Shown piece by piece: positions 15,482-23,958 of a DNA stretch of 43,808 nucleotides. The stretch comes from Erysipelotrichaceae bacterium UBA3379 (GTDB lineage: Bacteria; Bacillota_I; Bacilli_A; Erysipelotrichales; Coprobacillaceae), in assembly GCA_002359025.1 (NCBI GenBank), contig DEPZ01000027.1:1-43808 (forward strand). Direction: 5' to 3'. Every line of letters starts with the position of its first letter. The stretch's first letter is position 1. A program made the translations under genes and the position numbers. The notes under the pieces are model-generated. The model made no database searches and was not told where the DNA came from. It was given only the letters and a program-made list of their open reading frames with translations.

Positions 15482-15507
15482 GGTGTAACAAAAGTTACAC
15501 CTTTTTT
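15482..15507 (+). terminator. Terminator of the TPR/CSD gene
   Basis: GGTGTAAC (15482-15489), loop AAAA, GTTACACC (15494-15501), then six T residues: a textbook intrinsic terminator. Confidence 0.92.
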
Positions 15508-15554
15508 ATGCACATATTTTTACTCTTTTCATAGCCTATAGAGAGGTGAAAAAT

Positions 15555-16325
15555 ATGACCATATATGTTTTTATACTCGCAATTATATTTAACTGGTTAT
15601 CTACACTTTTAGGAGCGAGTTTAGTTTATATAACAAAAAAAGAAAGTCAAAAGCTTGTTTCCATTGCTTTAGGAAGCAGTGCTGGTATTATGATTTCTGC
15701 ATCATTTTTCTCACTCATATTACCTGCTATGGACCTTTTAGAGGGAAAAAATCATTTTTCATTATTAGTTGTACCCATTGGTTTTTTATGTGGTGTCTTG
15801 TTTTTAACATGTTGCGATCATTTTCTTCCACACCTGCATATGATTTCACATGAAAAAGAAGGATTGCCTTCTAAACTTTCGCAAAATCAATTACTTATGC
15901 TTGCAATGACATTGCATAATATACCTGAAGGATTGGCAGTAGGTGTCGCTTTTGCTTGTGCTCAACATAACTTTGTACCAGCACTTATTTTATCTATTGG
16001 TATAGGTATACAAAACTTTCCTGAAGGAACAGCTATTTCGTTACCTATGCATCAATATGGTAAAAGTAAATTTGTATCATTAATGTATGGACAATTCTCT
16101 GGTATTATAGAAATTCCTTCAGCCATTATTGGTTATCTCTTTGCATCTTCTATTAATAATATCTTACCTTTTGCATTATGCTTTGCTGCTGGAGCAATGT
16201 TATTTGTATGTGTAGAAGATTTAATACCTGAGGCTACATGTAAAAATACAATTGATATAGGTGCAATTTCTTGCATGGCTGGATTTTTAATTATGATGAC
16301 TCTAGATATTATGTTATCATTTTAA
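15555..16325 (+). CDS. ZIP-family divalent metal transporter
   Basis: I place the start at ATG 15555 (AGAGGTG about 7 nt upstream) instead of the GTG at 15546, giving 256 aa. Eight membrane segments are apparent. The two metal-site motifs of ZIP proteins are intact: LHNIPEGLAVG in TM4 and IQNFPEGTAIS in TM5. A short His-containing loop (DHFLPHLHMISHEK) precedes TM4. ZIP proteins import Zn2+, Fe2+ or Mn2+ into the cytoplasm; which metal applies here is not readable. It is bounded by terminators on both sides, so it is monocistronic. Confidence 0.9.
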   Translation: MTIYVFILAIIFNWLSTLLGASLVYITKKESQKLVSIALGSSAGIMISASFFSLILPAMDLLEGKNHFSLLVVPIGFLCGVLFLTCCDHFLPHLHMISHEKEGLPSKLSQNQLLMLAMTLHNIPEGLAVGVAFACAQHNFVPALILSIGIGIQNFPEGTAISLPMHQYGKSKFVSLMYGQFSGIIEIPSAIIGYLFASSINNILPFALCFAAGAMLFVCVEDLIPEATCKNTIDIGAISCMAGFLIMMTLDIMLSF

Positions 16326-16352
16326 CAACTTCACTATAAAGAAGTTGTTTTT
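16324..16352 (+). terminator. Terminator of the ZIP transporter gene
   Basis: AACAACTTC (16324-16332) pairs with GAAGTTGTT (16341-16349), followed by T residues. It sits exactly between two converging genes; the reverse side lacks a good T tract. Confidence 0.82.
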
Positions 16353-16989
16353 ATTTATAATCTTTTAAAATATAATAAAGATCATTCTTTTCTAATATAC
16401 AATAATAAACATCTTTATAGTCTACACCTTTCTCTTTTAATAAGTCAATAATCCATTGCTCATCTTTATTCATTTCTTTTAACACATCATCATTAATACT
16501 TCCATCACTAATAAGACTATCAGGTATAAGTATTTCACTTTTATCTTTTTCAATAACTGAAAGATTCCCATTTGTTTCCAATATAGCAAATTCGACTTGA
16601 GATAGACTTCCTATTCCTTGTTCTCTAAGATGATGAGATAAGTCATCTATAGAATAATTCAATGATTTCATCTTCTCTTGATTCACTTTTCCTTGATAAA
16701 TCAAATAACTTGGATGCCCTTCTAATAAATTCAATAGACGTTTAGAACGTAATGTAAGATAAGAACATAATTTATCAACCACAACCACAACCAAAGCTGC
16801 CATAGCACTTTGTAAAAAACTTACTTCATCATTACCAATAGAAACAGTCATTAATTCACTAATAACTAAAAATACAATTAAATCAGATATACTTAATTGA
16901 CTCATTTCTTTTTTTCCAAGATATCTTAACAAAAAAATCAAATAAAAGTATAACGCAAAACTTTCTAAAACAATTCCTAAATATTTCAT
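16351..16989 (-). CDS. DUF421 (YetF/YcaP-like) membrane protein
   Basis: In this 212-aa protein, three transmembrane segments (1-75) contain LRYLGKKEMSQLSISDLIVF, the signature region of DUF421. A soluble alpha/beta domain follows (RLLNLLEGHPSYLIYQGKVN, then LREQGIGSLSQVEFAILE). B. subtilis YetF-type proteins have the same order; their role is unknown, though homologues occur in spore and stress contexts. The C-terminal ~60 residues (MNKDEQWIIDLLKEKGVDYK...) form an additional small domain. It is divergently transcribed from the next gene with about 40 bp between the starts. Confidence 0.85.
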   Translation of the reverse strand: MKYLGIVLESFALYFYLIFLLRYLGKKEMSQLSISDLIVFLVISELMTVSIGNDEVSFLQSAMAALVVVVVDKLCSYLTLRSKRLLNLLEGHPSYLIYQGKVNQEKMKSLNYSIDDLSHHLREQGIGSLSQVEFAILETNGNLSVIEKDKSEILIPDSLISDGSINDDVLKEMNKDEQWIIDLLKEKGVDYKDVYYCILEKNDLYYILKDYK

Positions 16990-17029
16990 AATTCACCTTT
17001 CTTTACATATAATGAAACAGGAGGATATT

Positions 17030-17371
17030 ATGAAAAACATTACACGTACTTATATCATAACATTATTAATATTTCTTGTTCCATTTCTTTTGCTTTCTAT
17101 TAGTTTTGCTGTTTTATCTTATTTTATTCAATTAAATACTTTTTACACGAATCATTTGATTCAAATATTATCTTATGTTTTTTTAATTTTATCAGCTATT
17201 TATCTTGCAAACCATATATCTTCTAGAAGATTCATTTATTGTGGTTTATTTGCTGTGGTTTATTTTTTATGTAGTCTTTTTATTCATTTAGGTGATATTC
17301 ATTGGTTACATCTTATATCTAAACCACTCATATTCATTATTATTGCTTTATTTAAACAATATAGAGAATAA
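17030..17371 (+). CDS. Small four-helix membrane protein, TIGR04086/YrzE-like
   Basis: ATG 17030 is chosen because a perfect AGGAGG lies at 17020-17025, instead of an in-frame ATG at 17012. The 113-aa product has four hydrophobic helices with short connecting loops (HISSRRFIYCG between the second and third). Size and topology match TIGR04086 family proteins of Firmicutes, whose function is unknown. The assignment is tentative because the family lacks invariant residues to check by eye. Confidence 0.6.
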   Translation: MKNITRTYIITLLIFLVPFLLLSISFAVLSYFIQLNTFYTNHLIQILSYVFLILSAIYLANHISSRRFIYCGLFAVVYFLCSLFIHLGDIHWLHLISKPLIFIIIALFKQYRE

Positions 17372-17397
17372 AAAATAGATAGGTTATCCTATCTATT
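17371..17397 (-). terminator. Terminator of the greA operon
   Basis: AATAGATAGG (17374-17383), loop TTAT, CCTATCTATT (17388-17397) is a 10-bp perfect stem. The five A residues at 17371-17375 give the T tract on the minus strand, so it terminates the operon ending in greA. It can also form on transcripts of the converging gene. Confidence 0.85.
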
Positions 17398-17881
17398 ATA
17401 CATTATATTCTATTTTTAGAATTTTTACTTCATATGGTTCAGCAACCCCTACAGACACAATTTCATTGACACCATGATCAATAATTGCTTTTGCTAGAGG
17501 AGATTCGTTTGAAATCTTACCATTTAATGGATCTGTTTCAAATGTCCCTACAATTGTAAATGTTTCAGGTTCACCATCTTTTTCAGATAAATCTAAGATT
17601 GTTACTGTTGCACCAGGTTTAGCAACTGTACTATCTAATTGTGATTCATCGATGATTTGCACATGTAATAACATTTGATCAATTTCTTTAATTCTTGATT
17701 CAATATGTGCTTGTTTATCTCTTGCTGAATCATAGTCAGCATTTTCAGACAAGTCCCCTTGAGAACGAGCCATTTGTAATTCTTCAATGACCTTAGGTCT
17801 TTCAACATTAATTAAATGTTCTTTTTCTTTTTTTAACTTTTCAACCCCACTTTGGGTTAATAATACTGCATCATGATCCAT
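17396..17881 (-). CDS. greA: Transcription elongation factor GreA
   Basis: The 161-aa length is typical. The N-terminal coiled coil carries EELQMARSQGDLSENADYDSA, including the acidic tip residues that reach the RNA polymerase active centre. The C-terminal FKBP-like domain has GKISNESPLAKAI. GreA stimulates transcript cleavage in backtracked polymerase. It follows udk by ~55 bp as the last gene of the mltG operon, the same order as in Bacillus. Confidence 0.96.
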   Translation of the reverse strand: MDHDAVLLTQSGVEKLKKEKEHLINVERPKVIEELQMARSQGDLSENADYDSARDKQAHIESRIKEIDQMLLHVQIIDESQLDSTVAKPGATVTILDLSEKDGEPETFTIVGTFETDPLNGKISNESPLAKAIIDHGVNEIVSVGVAEPYEVKILKIEYNV

Positions 17882-17935
17882 AATTATTCACCTCGCAAAT
17901 TATACTATAACATAACTGATATAAAAATACTAGCA

Positions 17936-18556
17936 TTAATCAACGATACTTTTGATTTTTGTAAGTAATAAATCAATTGCCACAACATTACTTCCACCTT
18001 CTGGAATAATGATATGAGCATACTTCTTTGAAGGCTCTATAAACTGTTCATGCATTGGTCTAACAGTATGAATATACTGTTCACAAACAGAATCTACACT
18101 ACGTCCTCTTTCTTCAATATCACGTTTTAAACGTCTTATAAAACGAATATCACTATCCGTATCTACATAAACTAAAATATCACATAAATTTCTAATGTCT
18201 TCCTCTGCTAAAACAAAGATACCTTCTAATATAATGACATCTCTTCCTGTAATTGTTTCTGTTTTATCACTTCTTGTATGTAATGTATAATCATATGTTG
18301 GTTTGTTGATTGTTTCTTTTTTCTTTAATTTCTTTAAATGTGATACAAGAAGTTCATTATCAAACGCAAAAGGATGATCATAGTTTGTTAATTGTCTTTG
18401 TTCTAAAGATAAATGTGATTGATCTTTGTAATAATCATCTTGACGTATAATAGAAACTTTATGATGTCCTTCAAAATATTCATATAACTGTTTAGCTATA
18501 CTTGTTTTTCCAGAAGCACTACCACCAGCAATCCCTATAATTACTGCTTCTTTCAT
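17936..18556 (-). CDS. udk: Uridine kinase
   Basis: This 206-aa cytoplasmic enzyme phosphorylates uridine and cytidine in pyrimidine salvage. P-loop GIAGGSASGKTSIAK (residues ~8-22), the substrate segment RQDDYYKDQSHL, and the YDHPFAFD and VILEGIFVL blocks are all present. The start overlaps the stop of the trhP gene by 4 bp. Its placement downstream of the tRNA hydroxylation genes is conserved in Firmicutes. Confidence 0.95.
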   Translation of the reverse strand: MKEAVIIGIAGGSASGKTSIAKQLYEYFEGHHKVSIIRQDDYYKDQSHLSLEQRQLTNYDHPFAFDNELLVSHLKKLKKKETINKPTYDYTLHTRSDKTETITGRDVIILEGIFVLAEEDIRNLCDILVYVDTDSDIRFIRRLKRDIEERGRSVDSVCEQYIHTVRPMHEQFIEPSKKYAHIIIPEGGSNVVAIDLLLTKIKSIVD

Positions 18557-19803
18557 ATTTTTGAAACCTTCCTTCCCATGTCATTTGCAACCACTTCATT
18601 GTCTATTTCTACATATAAAATTTCCATTGGGTGATTTGCAACTTCAATCAATTCTTTATCTTTATTATAAAGTTTTTTAACTTCAAATAAAAGATTAGAA
18701 TGAACTGGAGAGAAAATTTCTATTGTATCTCCTACTTTAAAGTAATTTCTTTGTTCAATTTTCGCAAGCTTCGTTTCCTTATCATATTCTAATACACGCA
18801 TAACAAATTCTTGAGTAGGATGTTCATCGCGCATATTGAAAAGTTGCTCATTTTGAGTTGGGTGATCATAGAAAAAACCATGACATAAAGCTCTATTTGC
18901 TGCTTTATTCAATTCATTCATATAACTTTCATCTTGTATAAAATGATCCGGATCATCACAATAAGCATCTATTAACTTACGATATGTAGAAACAACTGTC
19001 GCAATATAATGTAAAGATTTCATACGCCCTTCTATTTTAAAAGAATCCACACCAAGCTCAATCAATTCACCAATATGTTGAATCAATGACATATCTTTAC
19101 TAGACATACTAAAAGGCATATCTCCTTCTTGATTCACAAGTTGACCATGATCATATAAATCATAATACCAGCGACAAGATTGTGAACACCCACCTCTATT
19201 GGCATCTCTACGACTTAAATAATTAGATAACATACATCTACCAGAATAATGAATACACATAGCTCCATGAATAAAATACTCTACATCAACAGGCGCATAA
19301 GACATAATCGTCTTTAAATCAGAATAAGTCACTTCTCTACCTAAAACCACTCTATCCATACCCATACTTTGATAAAATTCTATAGCCTTTAAATTCAATG
19401 TTGATAACTGTGTAGACACATGAACTTCTAAATTTAAATTCAGATTTTTCGCTATCTTCATAATATAAGGATCTGCAACAATAATTGCAGTAACACCAAT
19501 ATCATCTAATTGTTTTAAATACTCTTCAATACCTTCTAAATTATCTTGATGTAAAATAATATTACATGTGACATGAATATGAGCACCATATCCCTTTGCA
19601 AACTCTACTGCTTCTTTTATATCCTCAAGTGAAAAATTTGATGCTTGAGAACGCAATGAAAACTCTTTACCACCTACAAAGACAGCATCTGCTCCATACA
19701 TAATCGCAGTTTTTAATTTTTCCAAATTCCCTGCTGGTGCAAGTAATTCAGGTTTCTTTATAATTTTTCTTTTTCCATTCACTATTTCACTAACGTTTCT
19801 CAT
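18553..19803 (-). CDS. trhP: U32-family tRNA hydroxylation protein (TrhP/YrrO type)
   Basis: In this 416-aa protein, PELLAPAGNLEKLKTAIMYG opens the U32 fold. A cysteine cluster (CIHYSGRCMLSNYLSRRD, then GGCSQSC) provides the four Cys that bind an iron-sulfur cluster in this family. TrhP proteins are needed for prephenate-dependent 5-hydroxylation of U34 in tRNAs. The ATG at 19803 is preferred to a TTG two codons upstream. It overlaps both neighbours: its paralog upstream and udk downstream. Older annotations call it collagenase or peptidase U32, which is misleading. Confidence 0.88.
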   Translation of the reverse strand: MRNVSEIVNGKRKIIKKPELLAPAGNLEKLKTAIMYGADAVFVGGKEFSLRSQASNFSLEDIKEAVEFAKGYGAHIHVTCNIILHQDNLEGIEEYLKQLDDIGVTAIIVADPYIMKIAKNLNLNLEVHVSTQLSTLNLKAIEFYQSMGMDRVVLGREVTYSDLKTIMSYAPVDVEYFIHGAMCIHYSGRCMLSNYLSRRDANRGGCSQSCRWYYDLYDHGQLVNQEGDMPFSMSSKDMSLIQHIGELIELGVDSFKIEGRMKSLHYIATVVSTYRKLIDAYCDDPDHFIQDESYMNELNKAANRALCHGFFYDHPTQNEQLFNMRDEHPTQEFVMRVLEYDKETKLAKIEQRNYFKVGDTIEIFSPVHSNLLFEVKKLYNKDKELIEVANHPMEILYVEIDNEVVANDMGRKVSKI

Positions 19804-20710
19804 TATCAATCTTCCTCATATCTTCTAATTTATAAACTGTCTGATCAAATAAAAAACCACGATCCAATGGTGTTTTTAATTTCCACAACAATTCTTTATA
19901 AGCAGTTATATCCTTCGTATAAGTACCCTTTTCATAGCTATGTAAAGCATCACTATATAATGAAGCAATCTCAATAGCTTCTTGATCATTCATCATTAAT
20001 GTTTCAATATACAAATAATCAAAATCTTCTAACTGACTCATTAAATCTAATGTATAGAGTCTTGTCTTAGAAAAGATATGTGTTCCTTTTTTATCTTCAT
20101 AAATATAAAACTCTTGCTTAGAATTTCTTGCTTGAATTGTTAATGCATCTTTTTCATCCATTGTAAAATCAAGCTGTGAAGCATCATGATAATTAGAAAG
20201 TAATGCTCTTTTACTCGCCGCAATATATTCAACACCATGTGCAAACATCATGACTGGCATAGAAGCATATTTTGCTATATATTTTTGTTCTTCTAAAGGA
20301 ATGACTTTTGAGATAAAAGCACTTGTCACACCTTCTTCATGTAATATATTTAATGTATTGACATTGGTATTTAATGTTTCAGGAGAATACATCATATCAA
20401 ATGTATATCCCTTTTCCTTTACAATTTGCAAGACTCCAAAATCTTGAAAAACAATACCATCAATACCTATCTCATTTAATTGATCTATATATGCCTCCAA
20501 TTCACTTATGACATGTTGATCATATAATGCTGATAAAGAAGCATAGAAATGAATCTGTGGATATTGTTCTTTCATCTTTTTCATTTCTTCTACTGAAAAA
20601 GAATAAGGTGCATGGAATGAATAGGGATTACCTAAGACATAAGTATCAATACCCATAGATATATAATCACTCATATAGTTTTGATTATTTAACGATAAAA
20701 CTAACTTCAT
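19790..20710 (-). CDS. Short U32-family paralog (YrrN type), partner of TrhP
   Basis: In this 306-aa protein, the TIM-barrel-like U32 core is recognisable (YASLSALYDQHVISELEAYI, GIDGIVFQDFGVLQIVKEKG). At the place of the iron-sulfur cysteines it reads FAHGVEYIAASKRALLSNYH with no cysteine. It corresponds to B. subtilis yrrN, which precedes yrrO. The loss of cluster ligands suggests a non-catalytic partner forming a complex with the downstream paralog. It overlaps trmR by 26 bp and the TrhP gene by 14-20 bp, so the three products are probably made together. Confidence 0.8.
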   Translation of the reverse strand: MKLVLSLNNQNYMSDYISMGIDTYVLGNPYSFHAPYSFSVEEMKKMKEQYPQIHFYASLSALYDQHVISELEAYIDQLNEIGIDGIVFQDFGVLQIVKEKGYTFDMMYSPETLNTNVNTLNILHEEGVTSAFISKVIPLEEQKYIAKYASMPVMMFAHGVEYIAASKRALLSNYHDASQLDFTMDEKDALTIQARNSKQEFYIYEDKKGTHIFSKTRLYTLDLMSQLEDFDYLYIETLMMNDQEAIEIASLYSDALHSYEKGTYTKDITAYKELLWKLKTPLDRGFLFDQTVYKLEDMRKIDNEKR

Positions 20711-21305
20711 TTTTGTCCTTTCTTTGGATTACACATATACCATCTCCAACTTGATAATATGTTACATCATAGTCTTCATGGTTAAAAATCCAATCTTTAA
20801 ATCTTTTAATTTTCTTGACCAATTGTTTTGTATTTCTATTTTTGATATGGTCAATATCAAAAATCATACCATGAAAATCTAAATTATCAACTATTATGAT
20901 TCCATCATCTTTCACCAAATCAACATATTTTTCAAAGAATTTTTGATATTGAGCTTTGGCTGCATCAATAAACAAACAATCATAGGGATAATACTTTAAC
21001 TTTTGTTTATCAAAAGTTAAAGCATCATCATTATAAATAGAAATCATGTGTTCTAATTGTCTTTCATGTATATTACAAACAGCTTCTTGATATCTTTCTT
21101 CGTTCAGTTCAATTGTATCGATATGTAAACCTTCTACAAAAGTAGCCATCATCATAGAAGAATAACCAATCGCTGAACCAATTTCTAGACATGATTTTGC
21201 ATGTATTTCATTTAATTTTTGAATAAGAAAATCAATACCTTCTTTTTGCATAACAGGTATATTTCTTGATAAAGCATCTTGTTCTAATTCTTCAAATGTT
21301 TTCAT
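20685..21305 (-). CDS. trmR: tRNA 5-hydroxyuridine O-methyltransferase
   Basis: This 206-aa class I SAM methyltransferase has CLEIGSAIGYSSMMMA as the SAM motif, then CLFIDAAKAQYQKFFE, IIIVDNLDFHGM and YQVGDGICVI. All match YrrM/TrmR, which methylates ho5U34 to mo5U34 in tRNA. That reaction follows the hydroxylation by the two U32 proteins encoded directly downstream, so the operon encodes a complete wobble-modification step pair. The ATG at 21305 is favoured over the GTG at 21317; either way it overlaps or abuts the end of mltG. Confidence 0.92.
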   Translation of the reverse strand: MKTFEELEQDALSRNIPVMQKEGIDFLIQKLNEIHAKSCLEIGSAIGYSSMMMATFVEGLHIDTIELNEERYQEAVCNIHERQLEHMISIYNDDALTFDKQKLKYYPYDCLFIDAAKAQYQKFFEKYVDLVKDDGIIIVDNLDFHGMIFDIDHIKNRNTKQLVKKIKRFKDWIFNHEDYDVTYYQVGDGICVIQRKDKNEVSFIVK

Positions 21306-21307
21306 CA

Positions 21308-22354
21308 CTAATACCACTTATTTTCCTTTACTACATTTTGATGTTCTTTATATGTTTTTGAATAAATCACTTTGCCATTTTCATCAGCAAAGAAATACAA
21401 ATAATTATGATGCTTATAGTCTAAACATCTTTTCATTGTATCTTCTAAAACTGTACTAATAGGACCTACTGGTAAGCCAGTATATTTATATGTATTATAC
21501 TGAGAATCAATTTGTAAATGTGAAACAGAAACATCAACCCCTGTTCTTTGCCATGCATAATTCACAGTGATATCACTCTGTAATAACATATTTTGATTAA
21601 GTCTATTCATAAAAACACCTGCTATCATATTCTTATCATCCAAATTCTTACCAGATTCTCTTTCAACGATAGACACAAATGTTAAAAATTGATGTGGTGT
21701 CCAATTCAACTCCTCAATCTTTGATTTTAAAGGTGTAAGCTTTTGATCCATCATATCTAGTGCAAGCTTTGTCATACTTTGTACTGTTGGATTTTCATCA
21801 GTGACATAATATGTTTCAGGATATAAATATCCTTCCAATGGATAAAGAATATCTTTATTTAATATACTTTCATCAATAAACCAATATTCATCAATTAATT
21901 CTTTTAAATATTTCTCATCAGCCCATTGCTTGATGACTTCTTCACTTGATATATCTAATATATCAGCAAAAGCATCTGCCACTTCTGGAATTGTATTGGC
22001 ATCTTTAATTGTTAATTCTGATCTTAAAATATATTTATATTCTTTGCCTTGCATAATTTCATACATCTTTGATAAAGACATATTTTTATTTAAAACATAG
22101 CTATTTGCTTGCAAGTTATCATATGAATTGAATTTTAAAAAGATTTGACCACATAGTTTATTCTTCACTAATCCTGCCTCATCTAATGTATTTAGTATTT
22201 GTCTAGGTGATGACCCCTTTTCAATTCTTACAATGACGTCTTCGCTTTTTGAAGAAACAGAAGAAATTCCATTTTGGTAAAAAAAGACCATTCCTATAAC
22301 TAATAAAATGATAACTACAACAATAGATATCAAGATTTTTTTCTTATTTTTCAT
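21308..22354 (-). CDS. mltG: Endolytic peptidoglycan transglycosylase MltG
   Basis: In this 348-aa protein, a short basic N-terminus and one membrane helix (KKILISIVVVIILLVIGMV) anchor it, with the rest outside the cell. The LysM-like subdomain (SPRQILNTLDEAGLVKN) is followed by the YceG catalytic domain: LEGYLYPETYYV, FVSIVERESG with the catalytic Glu, LQSDITVNY, and YNTYKYTGLPVGPIS. MltG cleaves nascent glycan strands and sets their length. It heads the operon and has its own promoter. Confidence 0.94.
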   Translation of the reverse strand: MKNKKKILISIVVVIILLVIGMVFFYQNGISSVSSKSEDVIVRIEKGSSPRQILNTLDEAGLVKNKLCGQIFLKFNSYDNLQANSYVLNKNMSLSKMYEIMQGKEYKYILRSELTIKDANTIPEVADAFADILDISSEEVIKQWADEKYLKELIDEYWFIDESILNKDILYPLEGYLYPETYYVTDENPTVQSMTKLALDMMDQKLTPLKSKIEELNWTPHQFLTFVSIVERESGKNLDDKNMIAGVFMNRLNQNMLLQSDITVNYAWQRTGVDVSVSHLQIDSQYNTYKYTGLPVGPISTVLEDTMKRCLDYKHHNYLYFFADENGKVIYSKTYKEHQNVVKENKWY

Positions 22355-22377
22355 AAATTATATCCTCCAACGCTTTT

Positions 22378-22406
22378 ATTATAGGTTATTTTTATGAATT
22401 TATCAA
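22378..22406 (-). promoter_or_regulatory. Promoter of the mltG-trmR-trhP-udk-greA operon
   Basis: On the minus strand, TTGATA (22406-22401), a 17-bp spacer, and TATAAT (22383-22378), followed by GGAGGA before the mltG ATG. No terminator occurs until after greA, so the six genes probably form one transcript. Confidence 0.78.
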
Positions 22407-22412
22407 CACAAC

Positions 22413-22435
22413 AAAAAGGAGTCTACACTCCTTTT
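22413..22435 (-). terminator. Terminator of the lactonase-family gene
   Basis: AAAAGGAGT (22414-22422), loop CTAC, ACTCCTTTT (22427-22435). Transcribed on the minus strand it ends in TTTTT. It separates the lactonase gene from the mltG promoter. Confidence 0.82.
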
Positions 22436-23516
22436 ATATTCCTCTTCCTTCTATCATACAAACTGGTTCTCCAACCATATATGTATAATGCGTTTCAAAT
22501 AAGCATCCTTTAGATTCACCACGTTTTAATTCAAATGATTCTAATGTTCCACCTCTTTTTGCAGCCACAATTAACCAATGATCATCAATCAATGTTAAAG
22601 CAACAGGATTTTCATCAGTATCTAAACTTTCAACATAAGTTAACTCTCCTGTTTCTTGATTTATTTCAAAAGCTGACACAGAATCATGTCCACGATTACT
22701 TACAAATAAATAATCATTTCTTTCACTCATCACAATATCACCACCAAGACTTTCTTTTCCATATTCATCTTTTGGATAAGTATCAATATCTTGTATATGT
22801 GTAAAGTGACAATTTTCATATTGATACACAGAAATTGTGCTTGATAACTCATTTAATAGATAAGCATATTTTCCATCATTTGAGAAAATCATCTTCTTTG
22901 GCCCAGAACCTGGAGTAACATGAATAGTATTCTCTTCATCTCTCTCTAGTCTTCCTAAATCACCGATTTTATAGACAACCACTTCATCTGTACCCAAATC
23001 ACAAACAATCATTCTTTGATGATCTGGAGTTTCATCAATGAATGTTGGATGTGCTTCTTCTTGTCTTTTTGGATAAATACTATGACCAACATGTTTAATC
23101 ACTTGAGTCATCTTAACAATCTTTTGTTTTAAAATAGGTATAACAACCACTTCACCATTATAATAATCCACAGCATATGCATAACTTCTATCTTCATTCA
23201 CAAAACAGCTAACATATGTTTTTCCTTGATAAGAAGCTCTCGCAGCTAAACCAAATTGTAAATCCATAGCTGCATATTGCCATACCCCTCCATCGGTTGC
23301 ATTACCTGAATTATTTTGATAACAAGTATAAATAAAACGTTCTCTTCTATATAATGCTTGAGGATTCGCAATAGACTTATAGAATTTCTTCTTTAATATT
23401 TCCCCGTTTTCAATATCAATATGAAACGCATAAATCCCTCTTGTAAAATCATTTCCATTACTTCCAACAAATAATGGTTTCACAATTCTTTTTTTACCAA
23501 ATAAACCAATACCCAT
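22434..23516 (-). CDS. Lactonase-family beta-propeller protein
   Basis: In this 360-aa protein, repeating ~45-residue blade units are visible, for example EAHPTFIDETPDHQRMIVCD, VTPGSGPKKMIFSNDGKYAY and GGDIVMSERNDYLFVSNRGH. They match the seven-bladed YkgB/6-phosphogluconolactonase (Pgl) family. HPTFIDETPD and GPKKMIFSNDGKYAY correspond to family-conserved blade motifs. There is no signal peptide, so it is cytoplasmic. The substrate is uncertain, since many members are not proven phosphogluconolactonases. It has its own -10 (TATAAT 23545-23540) and terminator and interrupts the alaS to mltG neighbourhood. Confidence 0.78.
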   Translation of the reverse strand: MGIGLFGKKRIVKPLFVGSNGNDFTRGIYAFHIDIENGEILKKKFYKSIANPQALYRRERFIYTCYQNNSGNATDGGVWQYAAMDLQFGLAARASYQGKTYVSCFVNEDRSYAYAVDYYNGEVVVIPILKQKIVKMTQVIKHVGHSIYPKRQEEAHPTFIDETPDHQRMIVCDLGTDEVVVYKIGDLGRLERDEENTIHVTPGSGPKKMIFSNDGKYAYLLNELSSTISVYQYENCHFTHIQDIDTYPKDEYGKESLGGDIVMSERNDYLFVSNRGHDSVSAFEINQETGELTYVESLDTDENPVALTLIDDHWLIVAAKRGGTLESFELKRGESKGCLFETHYTYMVGEPVCMIEGRGI

Positions 23517-23579
23517 ATAAATATTCCTCCTATAAACCCATTATAACTTTTTTATATGAATTTTACATAAACAAAGAAA

Positions 23580-23595
23580 GGTAACTTCCGTTACC
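23580..23595 (-). terminator. Probable terminator of the alaS-ireB-ruvX-DUF1292 operon
   Basis: GGTAAC (23580-23585), loop TTCC, GTTACC (23590-23595). On the minus strand it is followed by TTTCTTTGTTT. The DUF1292 stop codon lies inside the stem. Confidence 0.6.
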
Positions 23596-23956
23596 CTTCA
23601 TTTTTTTGACAACAGCATTCATGGTCTTTATCATGACCACCACAACACTCATGATCTTCATCATGATGATGTCCACAGCATTCATGATCTCCACAACCAT
23701 CACATTCATTTGTTTCATCTTGAGAAATGAAGCTATTAAATACTTCTTCAATCATATCCCATTCTTGAGGTGTTTCAATAGGGAATAGATTTCCTTCATC
23801 ATCATAGATAGATGAATAAACTTGAGGTTCTTCATCTTCTGGATTGTAGTATAAAACATACTTCTTTCCTGTTTCATCACTATCAAAAGTAAATAAAACT
23901 GTAAAATCTATTGTATTACCATTATCATCAATGACTTGAATTGTGTTATCTTCCAT
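23591..23956 (-). CDS. DUF1292 protein (YrzB-like) with Cys/His-rich metal-binding tail
   Basis: In this 121-aa protein, residues 1-~82 are the acidic DUF1292 domain (FTVLFTFDSDETGKKYVLYY), small and cytoplasmic. From residue ~84 a tail of ~37 residues holds nine Cys, many His and acidic residues, including three DHECC units. That is a composition expected for a metal-chelating segment (Zn, Ni or Cu). Typical YrzB proteins are ~90 aa and lack so long a tail. It follows ruvX by 2 bp. The domain function is unknown; the tail role is inference. Confidence 0.82.
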   Translation of the reverse strand: MEDNTIQVIDDNGNTIDFTVLFTFDSDETGKKYVLYYNPEDEEPQVYSSIYDDEGNLFPIETPQEWDMIEEVFNSFISQDETNECDGCGDHECCGHHHDEDHECCGGHDKDHECCCQKNEG

Positions 23957-23958
23957 TG

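Noticed and set aside
23563..23751. Met/Val/Lys-rich frame overlapping the DUF1292 tail
   Set aside because: It is the shifted reading of the Cys/His-rich repeat DNA; the DUF1292 frame has the domain, start site and synteny.
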